Notes: a model not told the origin generated them from the sequence alone. A DNA stretch of 21,550 bases from Enterobacterales bacterium (GCA_900768635.1 CAAGDP010000166.1:1-21550); one strand, 5' to 3'. Positions 1 through 6,181 are shown, counted from the stretch's first letter. Numbers and translations are program-made.

Positions 1-125
1 GGGGCTGGATGGGTAAAAACCGTTTTAAGGTATGAGGTCTTATCTACATAGTAATAACCTTTCTCCCTTAATGAAGCAAAGTCCTCATTGCCGATTGGTA
101 ATGGTTTAAAGGTTTTTACACTCAT
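1..125 (-). CDS. AAA-ATPase-like protein (PF09820 type), N-terminus only
   Basis: Only the first 41 codons lie in the window; the gene runs off the left edge. The peptide starts MSVKTFKPLPIGNEDFASLR and continues with an E-K-G-Y-Y-Y-V-D-K-T stretch. This LPIG-x2-DF...LRE-x-GYYYVDKT pattern is the signature start of the PF09820 AAA-ATPase-like proteins. These are usually about 500-600 aa, with a P-loop ATPase domain and a C-terminal PD-(D/E)XK nuclease-like domain; their role is poorly known and they are often multicopy. The ATG at 125 was chosen because AGGAG (134-138 on the complement) lies 8 nt upstream; an in-frame ATG at 131 sits only 2 nt from it. The family call is from the N-terminal motif alone, and no Walker motif is visible. 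Confidence 0.75.
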   Translation of the reverse strand, partial: MSVKTFKPLPIGNEDFASLREKGYYYVDKTSYLKTVFTHPA

Positions 126-146
126 AGTCATATCTCCTGCAATTTC

Positions 147-180
147 TACCGATAAAAATATTTTAGCGTATTTATCGGTA
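147..180. promoter_or_regulatory. Inverted repeat upstream of the AAA-ATPase-like gene
   Basis: A perfect 10-bp inverted repeat, TACCGATAAA at 147-156 and TTTATCGGTA at 171-180, is separated by 14 AT-rich bases. It lies 22 bp upstream of the minus-strand start codon, where a promoter or operator is expected. It could be a repressor site or a leader hairpin. Nothing in the sequence identifies a binding protein. Confidence 0.4.
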
Positions 181-230
181 ATTTAACTAACTGAAATATG
201 GAGTGAACCGCATTTATCAGATTAAAGAGT

Positions 231-308
231 GCCGTTCTCTGTATACCGCCACATATGCGGTCACTATGCGACAAGTGCGGTCCCACATGCGACAGCCACG
301 CGGACACA
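231..308. repeat. Cluster of short repeats, possible end of an IS-like element
   Basis: This gene-free stretch holds two near-copies in direct orientation: TGCGGTCACTATGCGACA at 256-273 and TGCGGTCCCACATGCGACA at 276-294. Next to them is ACCGC/GCGGT as an inverted pair (245-249, 257-261). The outer edge ACGCGGACACA (298-308) recurs inverted at 1459-1469, and CTGTATACCGCC (239-250) recurs inverted with one mismatch at 1496-1507. Repeated subterminal motifs that end in 5'-TG...CA-3' are typical of transposase-binding ends such as those of IS21-like elements. No istA or istB gene is visible, so this is only a possible remnant end. Confidence 0.35.
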
Positions 309-349
309 TTTTTCATAAGCAATATGAGCTCGTATTTTTTCTAACATAA

Positions 350-619
350 TTGCCACTTTTCCTTTCTTTTGTCATACCCTCAAAGTTCAGTAATTTCGCT
401 GTGTTTAAACCGATCCAACATTGCAGGGAAAAGCATAAGTGTGGGCTAATTCTCGCTTCTCAGATTACTCCTGAAAAGTGGATACAGCATATGGGAGGCA
501 CAAAAGAAGCTGCTGATGCTGTCATTGACTGCATTCTCCAAAATTACGAGCTTATCAGCCTCGAAGGCCAATCCAAACGTTCTGAAAAACCTAAATTTAA
601 GATCTCGGAGGGCAAATAA
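350..619 (+). CDS. Small hypothetical protein, possible C-terminal remnant
   Basis: This is an 89-aa frame with a TTG start and no clear Shine-Dalgarno. I do not recognise the product. The first 25 residues are hydrophobic and not convincing as a domain. The second half, from about residue 31 on (K-C-G-L-I-L-A-S...), looks like a normal soluble helical segment and ends in a basic tail. The stop codon overlaps the ATG of the following KfrA-like gene (TAATG at 617-621), so the two are probably translationally coupled. It could be the 3' remnant of a longer replication or mobile-element gene whose 5' part has been lost; the sequence alone does not settle this. Confidence 0.35.
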   Translation: MPLFLSFVIPSKFSNFAVFKPIQHCREKHKCGLILASQITPEKWIQHMGGTKEAADAVIDCILQNYELISLEGQSKRSEKPKFKISEGK

Positions 620-1176
620 TGGTTGCTATGGATTCAATTGAAGGTGTAATAGGTGTAATGGAAAATGCTCAAAATTTAAACAAAAACAGGTGTAATGGGT
701 GTAATGATTACACTACACCTGTTCCATCTACACCTGTTCCACAAAAAATTGCCTATTCTGCACCTTTAAAAAAGGACGAGGTAAAAGAGCTTTACCTGAA
801 ATTAAGAGCATCTGGCGTTGATCCTACTGCCAATATGCCCCGTAGTACGATAGGCCACGGCTCTCTTTCAACATTGCAACGTTACATCAACGAATTTAAT
901 GAAACTTATGTAAAAGAAAGGCTTAACGAAATTGAAAAAATGAGAGTTACAGATGCGACAATACAACAAATTATTCAAGATCTTACACAAATCTGCTTGA
1001 AGATTAAGATAAAGGAAGATGATGAAAAAATTGAAGCTCTTAACTCATTAGTTCTTAAGCATAATCAGGACCGCTCCACATCGGAAGAATTGCTCACAAC
1101 GAAAATTGATAATGCAAACAGTCAGATAACGGCTCTAACATTCAAAATAAAAGAGATTGAGGAGGAAAAAAGCTAA
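619..1176 (+). CDS. KfrA-like DNA-binding coiled-coil protein (interrupted by an in-frame stop)
   Basis: A 185-aa protein. Residues about 50-100 match the KfrA N-terminal DNA-binding pattern: helix, G-V-D-P-T, then T-I-G-H-G-S-L-S-T-L-Q-R-Y-I as the putative recognition helix. From about residue 100 to the end it is charged, heptad-like coiled coil. KfrA-type proteins are plasmid or mobile-element DNA-binding factors that bind their own operator and help segregation or nucleoid-like organisation (family knowledge). The first 45 residues are low-complexity and are encoded by GGTGTAAT repeats, so the DNA-binding module may really start near residue 47. The frame continues past the TAA at 1174-1176 into the next coiled-coil segment, which suggests either a nonsense mutation in a 250-residue protein or two coupled cistrons. 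The start overlaps the stop of the upstream gene. Confidence 0.65.
   Translation: MVAMDSIEGVIGVMENAQNLNKNRCNGCNDYTTPVPSTPVPQKIAYSAPLKKDEVKELYLKLRASGVDPTANMPRSTIGHGSLSTLQRYINEFNETYVKERLNEIEKMRVTDATIQQIIQDLTQICLKIKIKEDDEKIEALNSLVLKHNQDRSTSEELLTTKIDNANSQITALTFKIKEIEEEKS
643..659 (+). repeat. Iteron-like site, copy 1
   Basis: GGTGTAATAGGTGTAAT is a tandem pair of a 9-bp unit, located 22 bp inside the KfrA-like frame. An identical 17-mer lies just after the downstream gene at 1380-1396. It could be an operator for the KfrA-like protein. Confidence 0.55.
689..735. repeat. Iteron-like site, copy 2, with inverted units
   Basis: GGTGTAATGGGTGTAAT (689-705) differs from copy 1 by one base. It overlaps a perfect palindrome, GTGTAATGATTACAC (699-713). 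Inverted TACACCT units follow at 714-720 and 729-735. The mix of direct and inverted units is what a multimeric DNA-binding protein would recognise. It is also protein coding, giving the odd Cys/Gly and Pro/Val-rich N-terminus. Confidence 0.55.
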
Positions 1177-1371
1177 TTGTCATTAGAAAACAACGAGTTA
1201 AAGAATCAATTAGGAATTATGACTCAGGAATTAATTACCAATAAGGAGAAATACTCATATTTGGAAGGAGTGACAAATCTACTGAAAAGGGTCGGTTTTG
1301 ATCCTGATTGTATTGACAAGCTCTTTGATGAACTGAAGATAAAACATAAGCATGCAAAAGGGGAAAACTAG
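1177..1371 (+). CDS. Small coiled-coil protein, or the C-terminal part of the KfrA-like protein
   Basis: A 64-residue reading frame that begins directly after the TAA of the KfrA-like gene, in the same frame. Read as its own gene it would start with TTG at 1177, preceded by AGGAGG at 1160-1165 (11 nt upstream). Residues 1-35 continue the charged coiled coil of the upstream protein. Residues 36-55 (L-L-K-R-V-G-F-D-P-D-C-I) may form a small helical cap, and the end is basic. The strong ribosome site supports a separate cistron; the continuity of frame and heptads supports a split gene. No family recognised. Confidence 0.45.
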   Translation: MSLENNELKNQLGIMTQELITNKEKYSYLEGVTNLLKRVGFDPDCIDKLFDELKIKHKHAKGEN

Positions 1372-1379
1372 CCTATTCT

Positions 1380-1396
1380 GGTGTAATAGGTGTAAT
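1380..1396 (+). repeat. Iteron-like site, copy 3
   Basis: An exact second copy of GGTGTAATAGGTGTAAT, 8 bp after the stop of the coiled-coil frame. The preceding 10-mer GCCTATTCTG (1371-1380) also occurs at 751-760 inside the KfrA-like gene, so a slightly larger block may have been duplicated. Confidence 0.55.
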
Positions 1397-1421
1397 AAGA
1401 TTGGCAATAAGGTCGTTTTTT

Positions 1422-1516
1422 AGGTGACCGCGTAGTTGCCAACTCGAACTTGGTCACCTGTGTCCGCGTTGTTGTAGTAGGGTGGCCAAGTAATTGGCGG
1501 TAAACAGCCGTTCTCT
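1422..1516. repeat. Repeat cluster, possible IS-like end (partner of 231-308)
   Basis: The cluster contains GGTGACC (1422-1428) and its inverse GGTCACC, and a direct pair TGACCGCGTAGTTG/TGTCCGCGTTGTTG 37 bp apart. TGTGTCCGCGT (1459-1469) is the exact inverse of 298-308. GGCGGTAAACAG (1496-1507) and GCCGTTCTCT (1507-1516) correspond to sequences at 239-250 and 231-240. The arrangement resembles two outward-facing element ends flanking 309-1458. No transposase remains on the right side, so this is a suggestion only. Confidence 0.35.
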
Positions 1517-1968
1517 ACCCCCTTTGTGATGATATGGTAGTACATTTCTGAAACAGATGCGCATATTTTCGAAAAAATCTTTTACTGCAAAGTGCAACAC
1601 ATATCCTGCAGATCTCTTAACCGAAATCCGGTTGAGAATGACCGGAATTTGGATGGTACGATCAGCTCTGAAAAAATAGTTCATATTGCTTATTTTATAC
1701 CTTATACGAAAAAAGAATGTAAGTACTTTCAGAAATGTTAAGTGGAGTCAACAGGTTGCGTTTGTCCGGAAAATTTCAGTTCATAAAGTCCCCGGCCCAT
1801 TATCCCCTTATCAGAGCTCCCTGTATAGCTGCGGAGGAGACTGGAACAACTCCACATCAGAATCGAAACCTGATGAATGAAAAGTAATAGTTATATGACA
1901 ACTTAAGCCAAATAGTTTTTCATCATCAATATCAAAAATGATAAAATATGAAGGTAGCAATTGATTTG
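1517..1968. other. Gene-free AT-rich stretch before the pilin operon
   Basis: I see no convincing gene here. Two short open frames (minus strand up to 1684; plus strand 1686-1880) lack ribosome sites, recognisable domains and protein-like composition. The last 70 bases (1900-1968) are AT-rich and contain TAAAAT at 1942-1947, a possible -10 element for the pilin operon, but no good -35 element at standard spacing. Confidence 0.4.
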
Positions 1969-1984
1969 AAAAAAAAAAAAAAAA
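1969..1984 (+). repeat. Run of 16 adenines in the pilin leader
   Basis: A homopolymer of 16 A ends 28 bp before the pilin ATG. It is flanked by the complementary hexamers GGTAGC (1953-1958) and GCTACC (1993-1998), so the A-run would sit in the loop of a leader hairpin. Runs of this length slip readily during replication, so the run may vary in length between cells or assemblies. Confidence 0.7.
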
Positions 1985-2012
1985 TAACTTCAGCTACCGT
2001 TTGAAGGTTAAT

Positions 2013-2663
2013 ATGAAAAAACAGGGTTTTACATTAATTGAACTGATTGTAGTTATTGTTATTCTGGGAATACTGGCGGTGGTTGCCGCACCAAAATTCA
2101 TTGATCTTCAGAGTGACGCCCGTATTTCTGTTCTTCAGGGATTTAAAGGAGCCATTGATGGGGCAAATACGATGGTTCATGGCTATGCGGTTCTCCATGG
2201 ATTAGATAAGTTGGATTTGAAAACAGGTACCGATTACCATAAGTCCATGGTTAAATATCAGGGTAATACGATTGTAATTACCACTACTGATAACAATAAT
2301 GATGGCGTTTTCTTTTTAAATCTGGGTTATATTGCCACTACCAATTCCACTGCCAGGGACAGCGGGCTTGTTCAGGCAATCGGAATGCATGCCATTAAAA
2401 GAACCGGTGTAACCAATCCTGAAGCTATGAATGTATGGTATAACGGAGATAATACCCAATGTCCGCAAACCAACGAAGGCAGAAAGGTTGAGGTTTGCTA
2501 TATGTCATCCTCTGCCAGCAATATGCTTTGGAAACGGGCATTTCTGGTAATGCCGGGCTTTACTCCGGGAACCTGTGCCCTTTCCTATAAAGCTGCTTAT
2601 CAGGATAGCAATACAGGAGCCATAGTTCCGCCGGTGATTGAACTTATAACAAGCGGATGTTAA
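2013..2663 (+). CDS. MSHA-like type IV pilin, copy 1
   Basis: A 216-aa prepilin. A 5-residue leader, MKKQG, is followed by the FTLIELIVVIVILGILAVVA segment, with cleavage expected after Gly and the conserved Glu at mature position 5. The A-A-P-K-F-I-D-L-Q-S-D-A-R continuation is the hallmark of MshA-like pilins of Vibrio, Aeromonas and relatives. The C-terminal half has four Cys, including the very last residue, which suggests two disulfides in the globular head. The ATG at 2013 was chosen over the in-frame TTG at 2001 because GAAGG (2003-2007) is correctly spaced and the leader then has normal length. Exported to the inner membrane, it would be processed by a PilD-type peptidase and assembled by machinery not encoded here. 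It is the first gene of a probable operon. Confidence 0.88.
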   Translation: MKKQGFTLIELIVVIVILGILAVVAAPKFIDLQSDARISVLQGFKGAIDGANTMVHGYAVLHGLDKLDLKTGTDYHKSMVKYQGNTIVITTTDNNNDGVFFLNLGYIATTNSTARDSGLVQAIGMHAIKRTGVTNPEAMNVWYNGDNTQCPQTNEGRKVEVCYMSSSASNMLWKRAFLVMPGFTPGTCALSYKAAYQDSNTGAIVPPVIELITSGC

Positions 2664-2708
2664 TACTGTATTCAGCAAACAAAAAAATACCAGGGAGAAA
2701 GCCGTAAT

Positions 2709-3350
2709 ATGAAAAATCAGGGTTTTACCTTAATTGAATTAATTGTCGTCATCGTGATTTTGGGAATACTGGCGGTTACAGCAGCTCCCAAGTTTATTGA
2801 TTTGAAGACAGATGCCCGCATTGCCACACTTAATGGCTATAAGGCTGCTATTGAAGGCGCCAATACCATGATCCACGGATATGCCGTATTACATGGACTG
2901 GATCAGAAAGATCTTAAACAGGGCACTGACCATACTAAAGCCATGGTGAAATTCCAGGGCAATACTGTTGTGGAAGCAACCTCTGACAATAATGTTAATG
3001 ACGGTGTATTTTTCCTAAACCTGGGATATATAGCTGTTACCTACGGCACAAGCCGTGACTCCGGACTTGTTCAGGCAATTGGCAAGCACAGTATTAAACG
3101 CAGCGGAAATTCAGGCGAACCTGAAGTAAAAAATGTAACATTTTCCGGTATGTCCACACCATGTAACCGGGCAGACGGCATTGAACTCTGCTATATGTCC
3201 AACAGTTCCGACCTTTACTGGAAAACCGCCTATCTGGTTCCTGCAGGATTTACACCGGAGACCTGCTCCCTGAAATATGACGCAGCATCTTCTTCTTCCA
3301 GAGGTGCGGTAACACCCCCTAAAATCACACTGATAACTTCAGGTTGTTAA
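2709..3350 (+). CDS. MSHA-like type IV pilin, copy 2
   Basis: A 213-aa paralogue of the preceding pilin, 45 bp downstream. It has the same leader type (MKNQG before FTLIEL), the same A-A-P-K-F-I-D-L motif, a shared H-G-Y-A-V-L-H-G-L-D segment, the same N-D-G-V-F-F-L-N-L-G-Y core and the same four-Cys pattern ending in S-G-C. The heads differ most between about residues 135 and 165. A GGGAGAAAG ribosome site precedes the ATG. Two tandem major-type pilins could be alternative subunits, a major and a minor pilin, or a reservoir for recombination. The sequence does not say which is the main subunit. pseF follows after only 14 bp. Confidence 0.88.
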   Translation: MKNQGFTLIELIVVIVILGILAVTAAPKFIDLKTDARIATLNGYKAAIEGANTMIHGYAVLHGLDQKDLKQGTDHTKAMVKFQGNTVVEATSDNNVNDGVFFLNLGYIAVTYGTSRDSGLVQAIGKHSIKRSGNSGEPEVKNVTFSGMSTPCNRADGIELCYMSNSSDLYWKTAYLVPAGFTPETCSLKYDAASSSSRGAVTPPKITLITSGC

Positions 3351-3364
3351 TTTTCAGGTAACAT

Positions 3365-4069
3365 ATGACAAATATCGCAATCATTCCCGCCCGGGGTGGC
3401 TCCAAGCGAATTCCCAGAAAGAATATCAAGGATTTTCTGGGAAAGCCTATGATAAGTTATGCCATTAAAGCGGCCCGGGACAGTGGACTTTTTTCCCGGA
3501 TTATAGTTTCCACTGAAGATCAGGAAATTGCATCTGTGGCAGAAAGCTTCGGAGCAGAAGTTCCGCGACTTAGACCTGCAGAGCTGGCTGATGATTATAC
3601 TGCCTCCGGAGATGTTATTTCCTCCGAACTTAAATGGCTTCAATCCCAGGGTCTGAATGCAGATTACTGCTGTTGTATTTATGCCACGGTACCTCTGCTG
3701 AGATCTTCTGATCTGATACAGTGTCTGAATAAAATGAAAGAAGAGGGAAAATCCTGGGGATATCCTTTGTGCGGATATCCGTTTCCAATCTGGCGGAGTT
3801 GTAAAATCGAAAACGGTTCACCAAAACCTATCTGGCCGGAAAATATGCCCAAGCGCAGTCAGGATCTCCAGGAAGCATATCATGATGCCGGCATGTTCTA
3901 CTGGGGTACAGTAGAAGCCTGGCTCACCGGCAAACCTTCTTTCTGGGAGGATTTCACCTACCCGCTGATTATCCCCCGCCATCTGGTAATGGATATTGAT
4001 ACTCCGGAGGACTGGCACAGTGCCGAACTAATGTATCAGCTAATCAATTCAACCCAAGCAGAACAATGA
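3365..4069 (+). CDS. pseF: Pseudaminic acid cytidylyltransferase
   Basis: A 234-aa nucleotidyltransferase that activates pseudaminic acid with CTP to CMP-pseudaminic acid, the donor for surface glycosylation. The N-terminal CTP-binding motif I-I-P-A-R-G-G-S-K-R-I-P-R-K-N-I is at residues 6-21, followed by G-K-P-M-I and the S-T-E-D segment of the CMP-sialate synthetase fold. The R-L-R-P-A-E-L-A-D-D stretch near residue 70 is typical of PseF rather than NeuA. Length is normal for the family. It starts 14 bp after pilin copy 2 and overlaps pseG by 4 bp, so all four genes are probably cotranscribed. A related acylneuraminate cytidylyltransferase is the alternative, but the adjoining pseG favours pseudaminate. 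Confidence 0.9.
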   Translation: MTNIAIIPARGGSKRIPRKNIKDFLGKPMISYAIKAARDSGLFSRIIVSTEDQEIASVAESFGAEVPRLRPAELADDYTASGDVISSELKWLQSQGLNADYCCCIYATVPLLRSSDLIQCLNKMKEEGKSWGYPLCGYPFPIWRSCKIENGSPKPIWPENMPKRSQDLQEAYHDAGMFYWGTVEAWLTGKPSFWEDFTYPLIIPRHLVMDIDTPEDWHSAELMYQLINSTQAEQ

Positions 4070-5082
4070 CCCGTCTTTATGTAATCCTTAAGGCCGATCC
4101 GCAAATCGGTACCGGCCATCTGATGCGCTGTCTTAATCTGATCCAAAAACTTCATAACTGTGAAATAACCTTTGCTCTGCCCCGGATTTCACCTCAGGTT
4201 AAAACCCTGCTGGGCTCTTTCTCCTCATTGGAACTGGGAGCTTTTGAAAAATTTCCGGAAATTCTTCAGTCTTATCATGATCCGGATGCAGTAGTATTAG
4301 TTGACTGTTACAGTCTGGATGCATCCTTTGAAAAGAAATGTCGCCCTTTCTGTAAAAAACTGATGGTGGTAGATGATCTGGGCAACCGTCCCCACGACTG
4401 TGATTTACTGGTAGACGGCAATATCGGCAGTATTCCTGCCAAGTACCATTCTCTTGTTCCCCATCATTGTAAGTTACTCACCGGTAATGCCTATTCACTT
4501 ATCAACCCAGTTTTTTCCTCCTGCAGAAAAACCTCGCTTCCGGAAAAATTTAAAACCGGACTTATCTGTTTCGGAGGATCTGATCCGGTTCACGGGGTGC
4601 TTAATACAGTAAAGACAATTCTTCAGTCACCGCTGTTAAGCAATCTCAGCTATACCATTATTTCCGGAGCAATCAACCCTGACTATGAGGAAATAAGCCG
4701 GTTAGTTGCTGCGTCCCGTCACCAGTGGACTCTGTTACGCCATACCGATCAAATGCCGCAACTTCTGCAAAGTCATGATTTTTCCATAGGTGCGGCGGGA
4801 GGCATGAGTCTGGAACGTTTCTGTATCGGGATCCCTACCATAGCCACGGAAATTGCTGACAATCAGAAGGGATTTAAAAACCTTTGCGATACCTTCAATC
4901 TGGGTGTTGTTCTGCAACCTGATGACTTATGTCAGAAAGATAAACTGGAAGATGCATTCCTGCTTCTTGAACAAAACGGTTCAACCTATATGAAAAATGG
5001 TCAGGCTCTGGTTGATGGTCAGGGGATCCTGAGAGTTGCAGCATCAATGGAGGAACTTATAAATACCCCCTCTTCCCTCTGA
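4066..5082 (+). CDS. pseG: UDP-2,4-diacetamido-2,4,6-trideoxy-beta-L-altropyranose hydrolase
   Basis: A 338-aa GT-B-fold hydrolase of the pseudaminic acid pathway that removes UDP to release 2,4-diacetamido-2,4,6-trideoxy-L-altrose. Visible motifs: K-A-D-P-Q-I-G-T-G-H-L-M-R-C at residues 9-22, with the likely catalytic His18; V-D-D-L near 104; C-F-G-G-S-D-P near 170; and A-A-G-G-M-S-L-E-R-F with a downstream A-D-N-Q-K-G, the C-terminal nucleotide-binding face. The ATG overlaps the pseF TGA (ATGA), indicating translational coupling. The other pathway genes (pseB, pseC, pseH, pseI) are not in the window and must lie elsewhere if the route is complete. Confidence 0.88.
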   Translation: MTRLYVILKADPQIGTGHLMRCLNLIQKLHNCEITFALPRISPQVKTLLGSFSSLELGAFEKFPEILQSYHDPDAVVLVDCYSLDASFEKKCRPFCKKLMVVDDLGNRPHDCDLLVDGNIGSIPAKYHSLVPHHCKLLTGNAYSLINPVFSSCRKTSLPEKFKTGLICFGGSDPVHGVLNTVKTILQSPLLSNLSYTIISGAINPDYEEISRLVAASRHQWTLLRHTDQMPQLLQSHDFSIGAAGGMSLERFCIGIPTIATEIADNQKGFKNLCDTFNLGVVLQPDDLCQKDKLEDAFLLLEQNGSTYMKNGQALVDGQGILRVAASMEELINTPSSL

Positions 5083-5162
5083 TTTTCCTGCTACAGACAA
5101 TAATTTTCCGGAAACATCACGGATTATCATGCAGAGAATCTTCTAGCTCTCGATAGGTCACA

Positions 5163-5234
5163 TCAATCCTGATACAATCATGATGCGTACTGTGGTATGG
5201 ACTTCGGCAACCACAGAATAATTCAATCCTGATA
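5163..5234. repeat. Direct repeat and small hairpin upstream of the lipoprotein gene
   Basis: TCAATCCTGATA occurs at 5163-5174 and again at 5223-5234, 60 bp apart. Between them CTGTGGT (5190-5196) and ACCACAG (5210-5216) form a 7-bp inverted pair. The first copy runs into GATACAAT, a fair -10 sequence. The block could hold the promoter and a regulator site for the gene at 5267. Confidence 0.35.
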
Positions 5235-5266
5235 AACGGCTTGCATCTATTTTAGGTTGGTGTGTT

Positions 5267-6091
5267 ATGTTTACCCCAAAAAAGAAATTCTGGTCTTTGG
5301 CTCTGATGTTTCTACTTGCCTCCTGCAGTGGATGCAGTTCTCAGAACGAGAAGAAAGTTCCCAGTGAAGATGAACTCCCTGCCGTTCAGGATCAGTCGAA
5401 GAGTCTGGAGCTTCCCAATGACTATCCCCCTCCGCCAGCATCTTCTCCTGACGGAGTAAATTACAGCTGGTCCCGCAGTGCCATTGCCATGGAAGTATAC
5501 AGTACATCCGTACTTAATGTTTATGAGGGGCGTTCCCATAATCTTATGATCTGTATCTATCAGGTCTCAGATAAAACAGCAGTTAATAACAAAATCAATG
5601 CTGCACTGGAAGCTTCCGGAACCGAGCTTAAAAAGTTGCTCTCCTGTGAAAATTTTGATGATTCAGTGGTAAGTGCCCGGCGCTTTTTTATTCGTCCGAA
5701 AATGCACTCCATTGTCACTTTTGATCGGGAAAAGGGAGTTAAGGCTGTCGTACTGGTGGCAGGATATAACAATTCATCCGGAAACAGAAATATTCTCTTG
5801 CGGGATATTCCCCTTCTCTACACTACCAAAGGCTTAATCTTCAAGGACGACCAATATACGGCTGGTCCTCTGAAAATGCGTATTTTTATTGGTCCGGATC
5901 GTCTGCAGGATCTGGTGGACGGTGAAAAATTTACCGATTTTATTGATGCGGACTCAGAAAAAATACTCAGGAAAAAACTTGATGAAATTGTCATTCAGGA
6001 TATGGATGCCCCGGCTCCGGGACTAGACGGCATGCAGCTTCCTCAGGACACCACTCCTGCCGAATATCAGCCCGGGATGCCTGACAGATAA
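5267..6091 (+). CDS. Lipoprotein, TssJ/VasD-like
   Basis: A 274-aa predicted outer-membrane lipoprotein. A basic start and hydrophobic core lead to the lipobox L-A-S-C with Cys20 (a second Cys at 23). Residues 25-65 are a Pro/Glu-rich linker. Residues about 80-215 look like the beta-sandwich of type VI secretion TssJ/VasD lipoproteins: N-L-M-I-C-I-Y-Q-V, a variable helical loop, then F-F-I-R-P before a strand and V-K-A-V-V-L-V-A-G-Y. The last 25 residues are a Pro/Asp-rich tail. No other type VI gene is visible, so it may be an orphan that has taken another envelope role. The ribosome site is weak. Lipoprotein status is confident; the TssJ likeness is from motif pattern only. Confidence 0.6.
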   Translation: MFTPKKKFWSLALMFLLASCSGCSSQNEKKVPSEDELPAVQDQSKSLELPNDYPPPPASSPDGVNYSWSRSAIAMEVYSTSVLNVYEGRSHNLMICIYQVSDKTAVNNKINAALEASGTELKKLLSCENFDDSVVSARRFFIRPKMHSIVTFDREKGVKAVVLVAGYNNSSGNRNILLRDIPLLYTTKGLIFKDDQYTAGPLKMRIFIGPDRLQDLVDGEKFTDFIDADSEKILRKKLDEIVIQDMDAPAPGLDGMQLPQDTTPAEYQPGMPDR

Positions 6092-6112
6092 TTATTCCGC
6101 AAGAACAGCAAT

Positions 6113-6144
6113 AAGTTAAAGCCGCTGATCAGCGGCTTTAACTT
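6113..6144. terminator. Bidirectional palindromic terminator
   Basis: A perfect 32-bp palindrome centred on GATC (6127-6130), with a GCCGCT/AGCGGC core extended by AT-rich arms. It lies between the convergent lipoprotein and slyD genes. The A/T arms give short U tracts on both strands, so it can end transcription from either side. Confidence 0.85.
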
Positions 6145-6181
6145 CATAACAAATTGTTATTTTCAGAAACCTGCTGAAAAA

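Noticed and set aside
643..735. Possible CRISPR-like array because of repeated GGTGTAAT units
   Set aside because: The units are only 9 bp, directly tandem and partly inverted, with no regular spacers and no cas genes. They fit operator or iteron sites better.
1454..1684. 76-codon minus-strand frame
   Set aside because: No ribosome site, no domain, and it overlaps the repeat cluster. More likely non-coding element-end DNA.
1686..1880. 64-codon plus-strand frame before the pilin operon
   Set aside because: No ribosome site, random-looking composition and no recognisable motif.
2001..2012. TTG at 2001 as start of pilin copy 1
   Set aside because: The ribosome site GAAGG would then lie inside the gene, and the ATG at 2013 gives a normal 5-residue prepilin leader.
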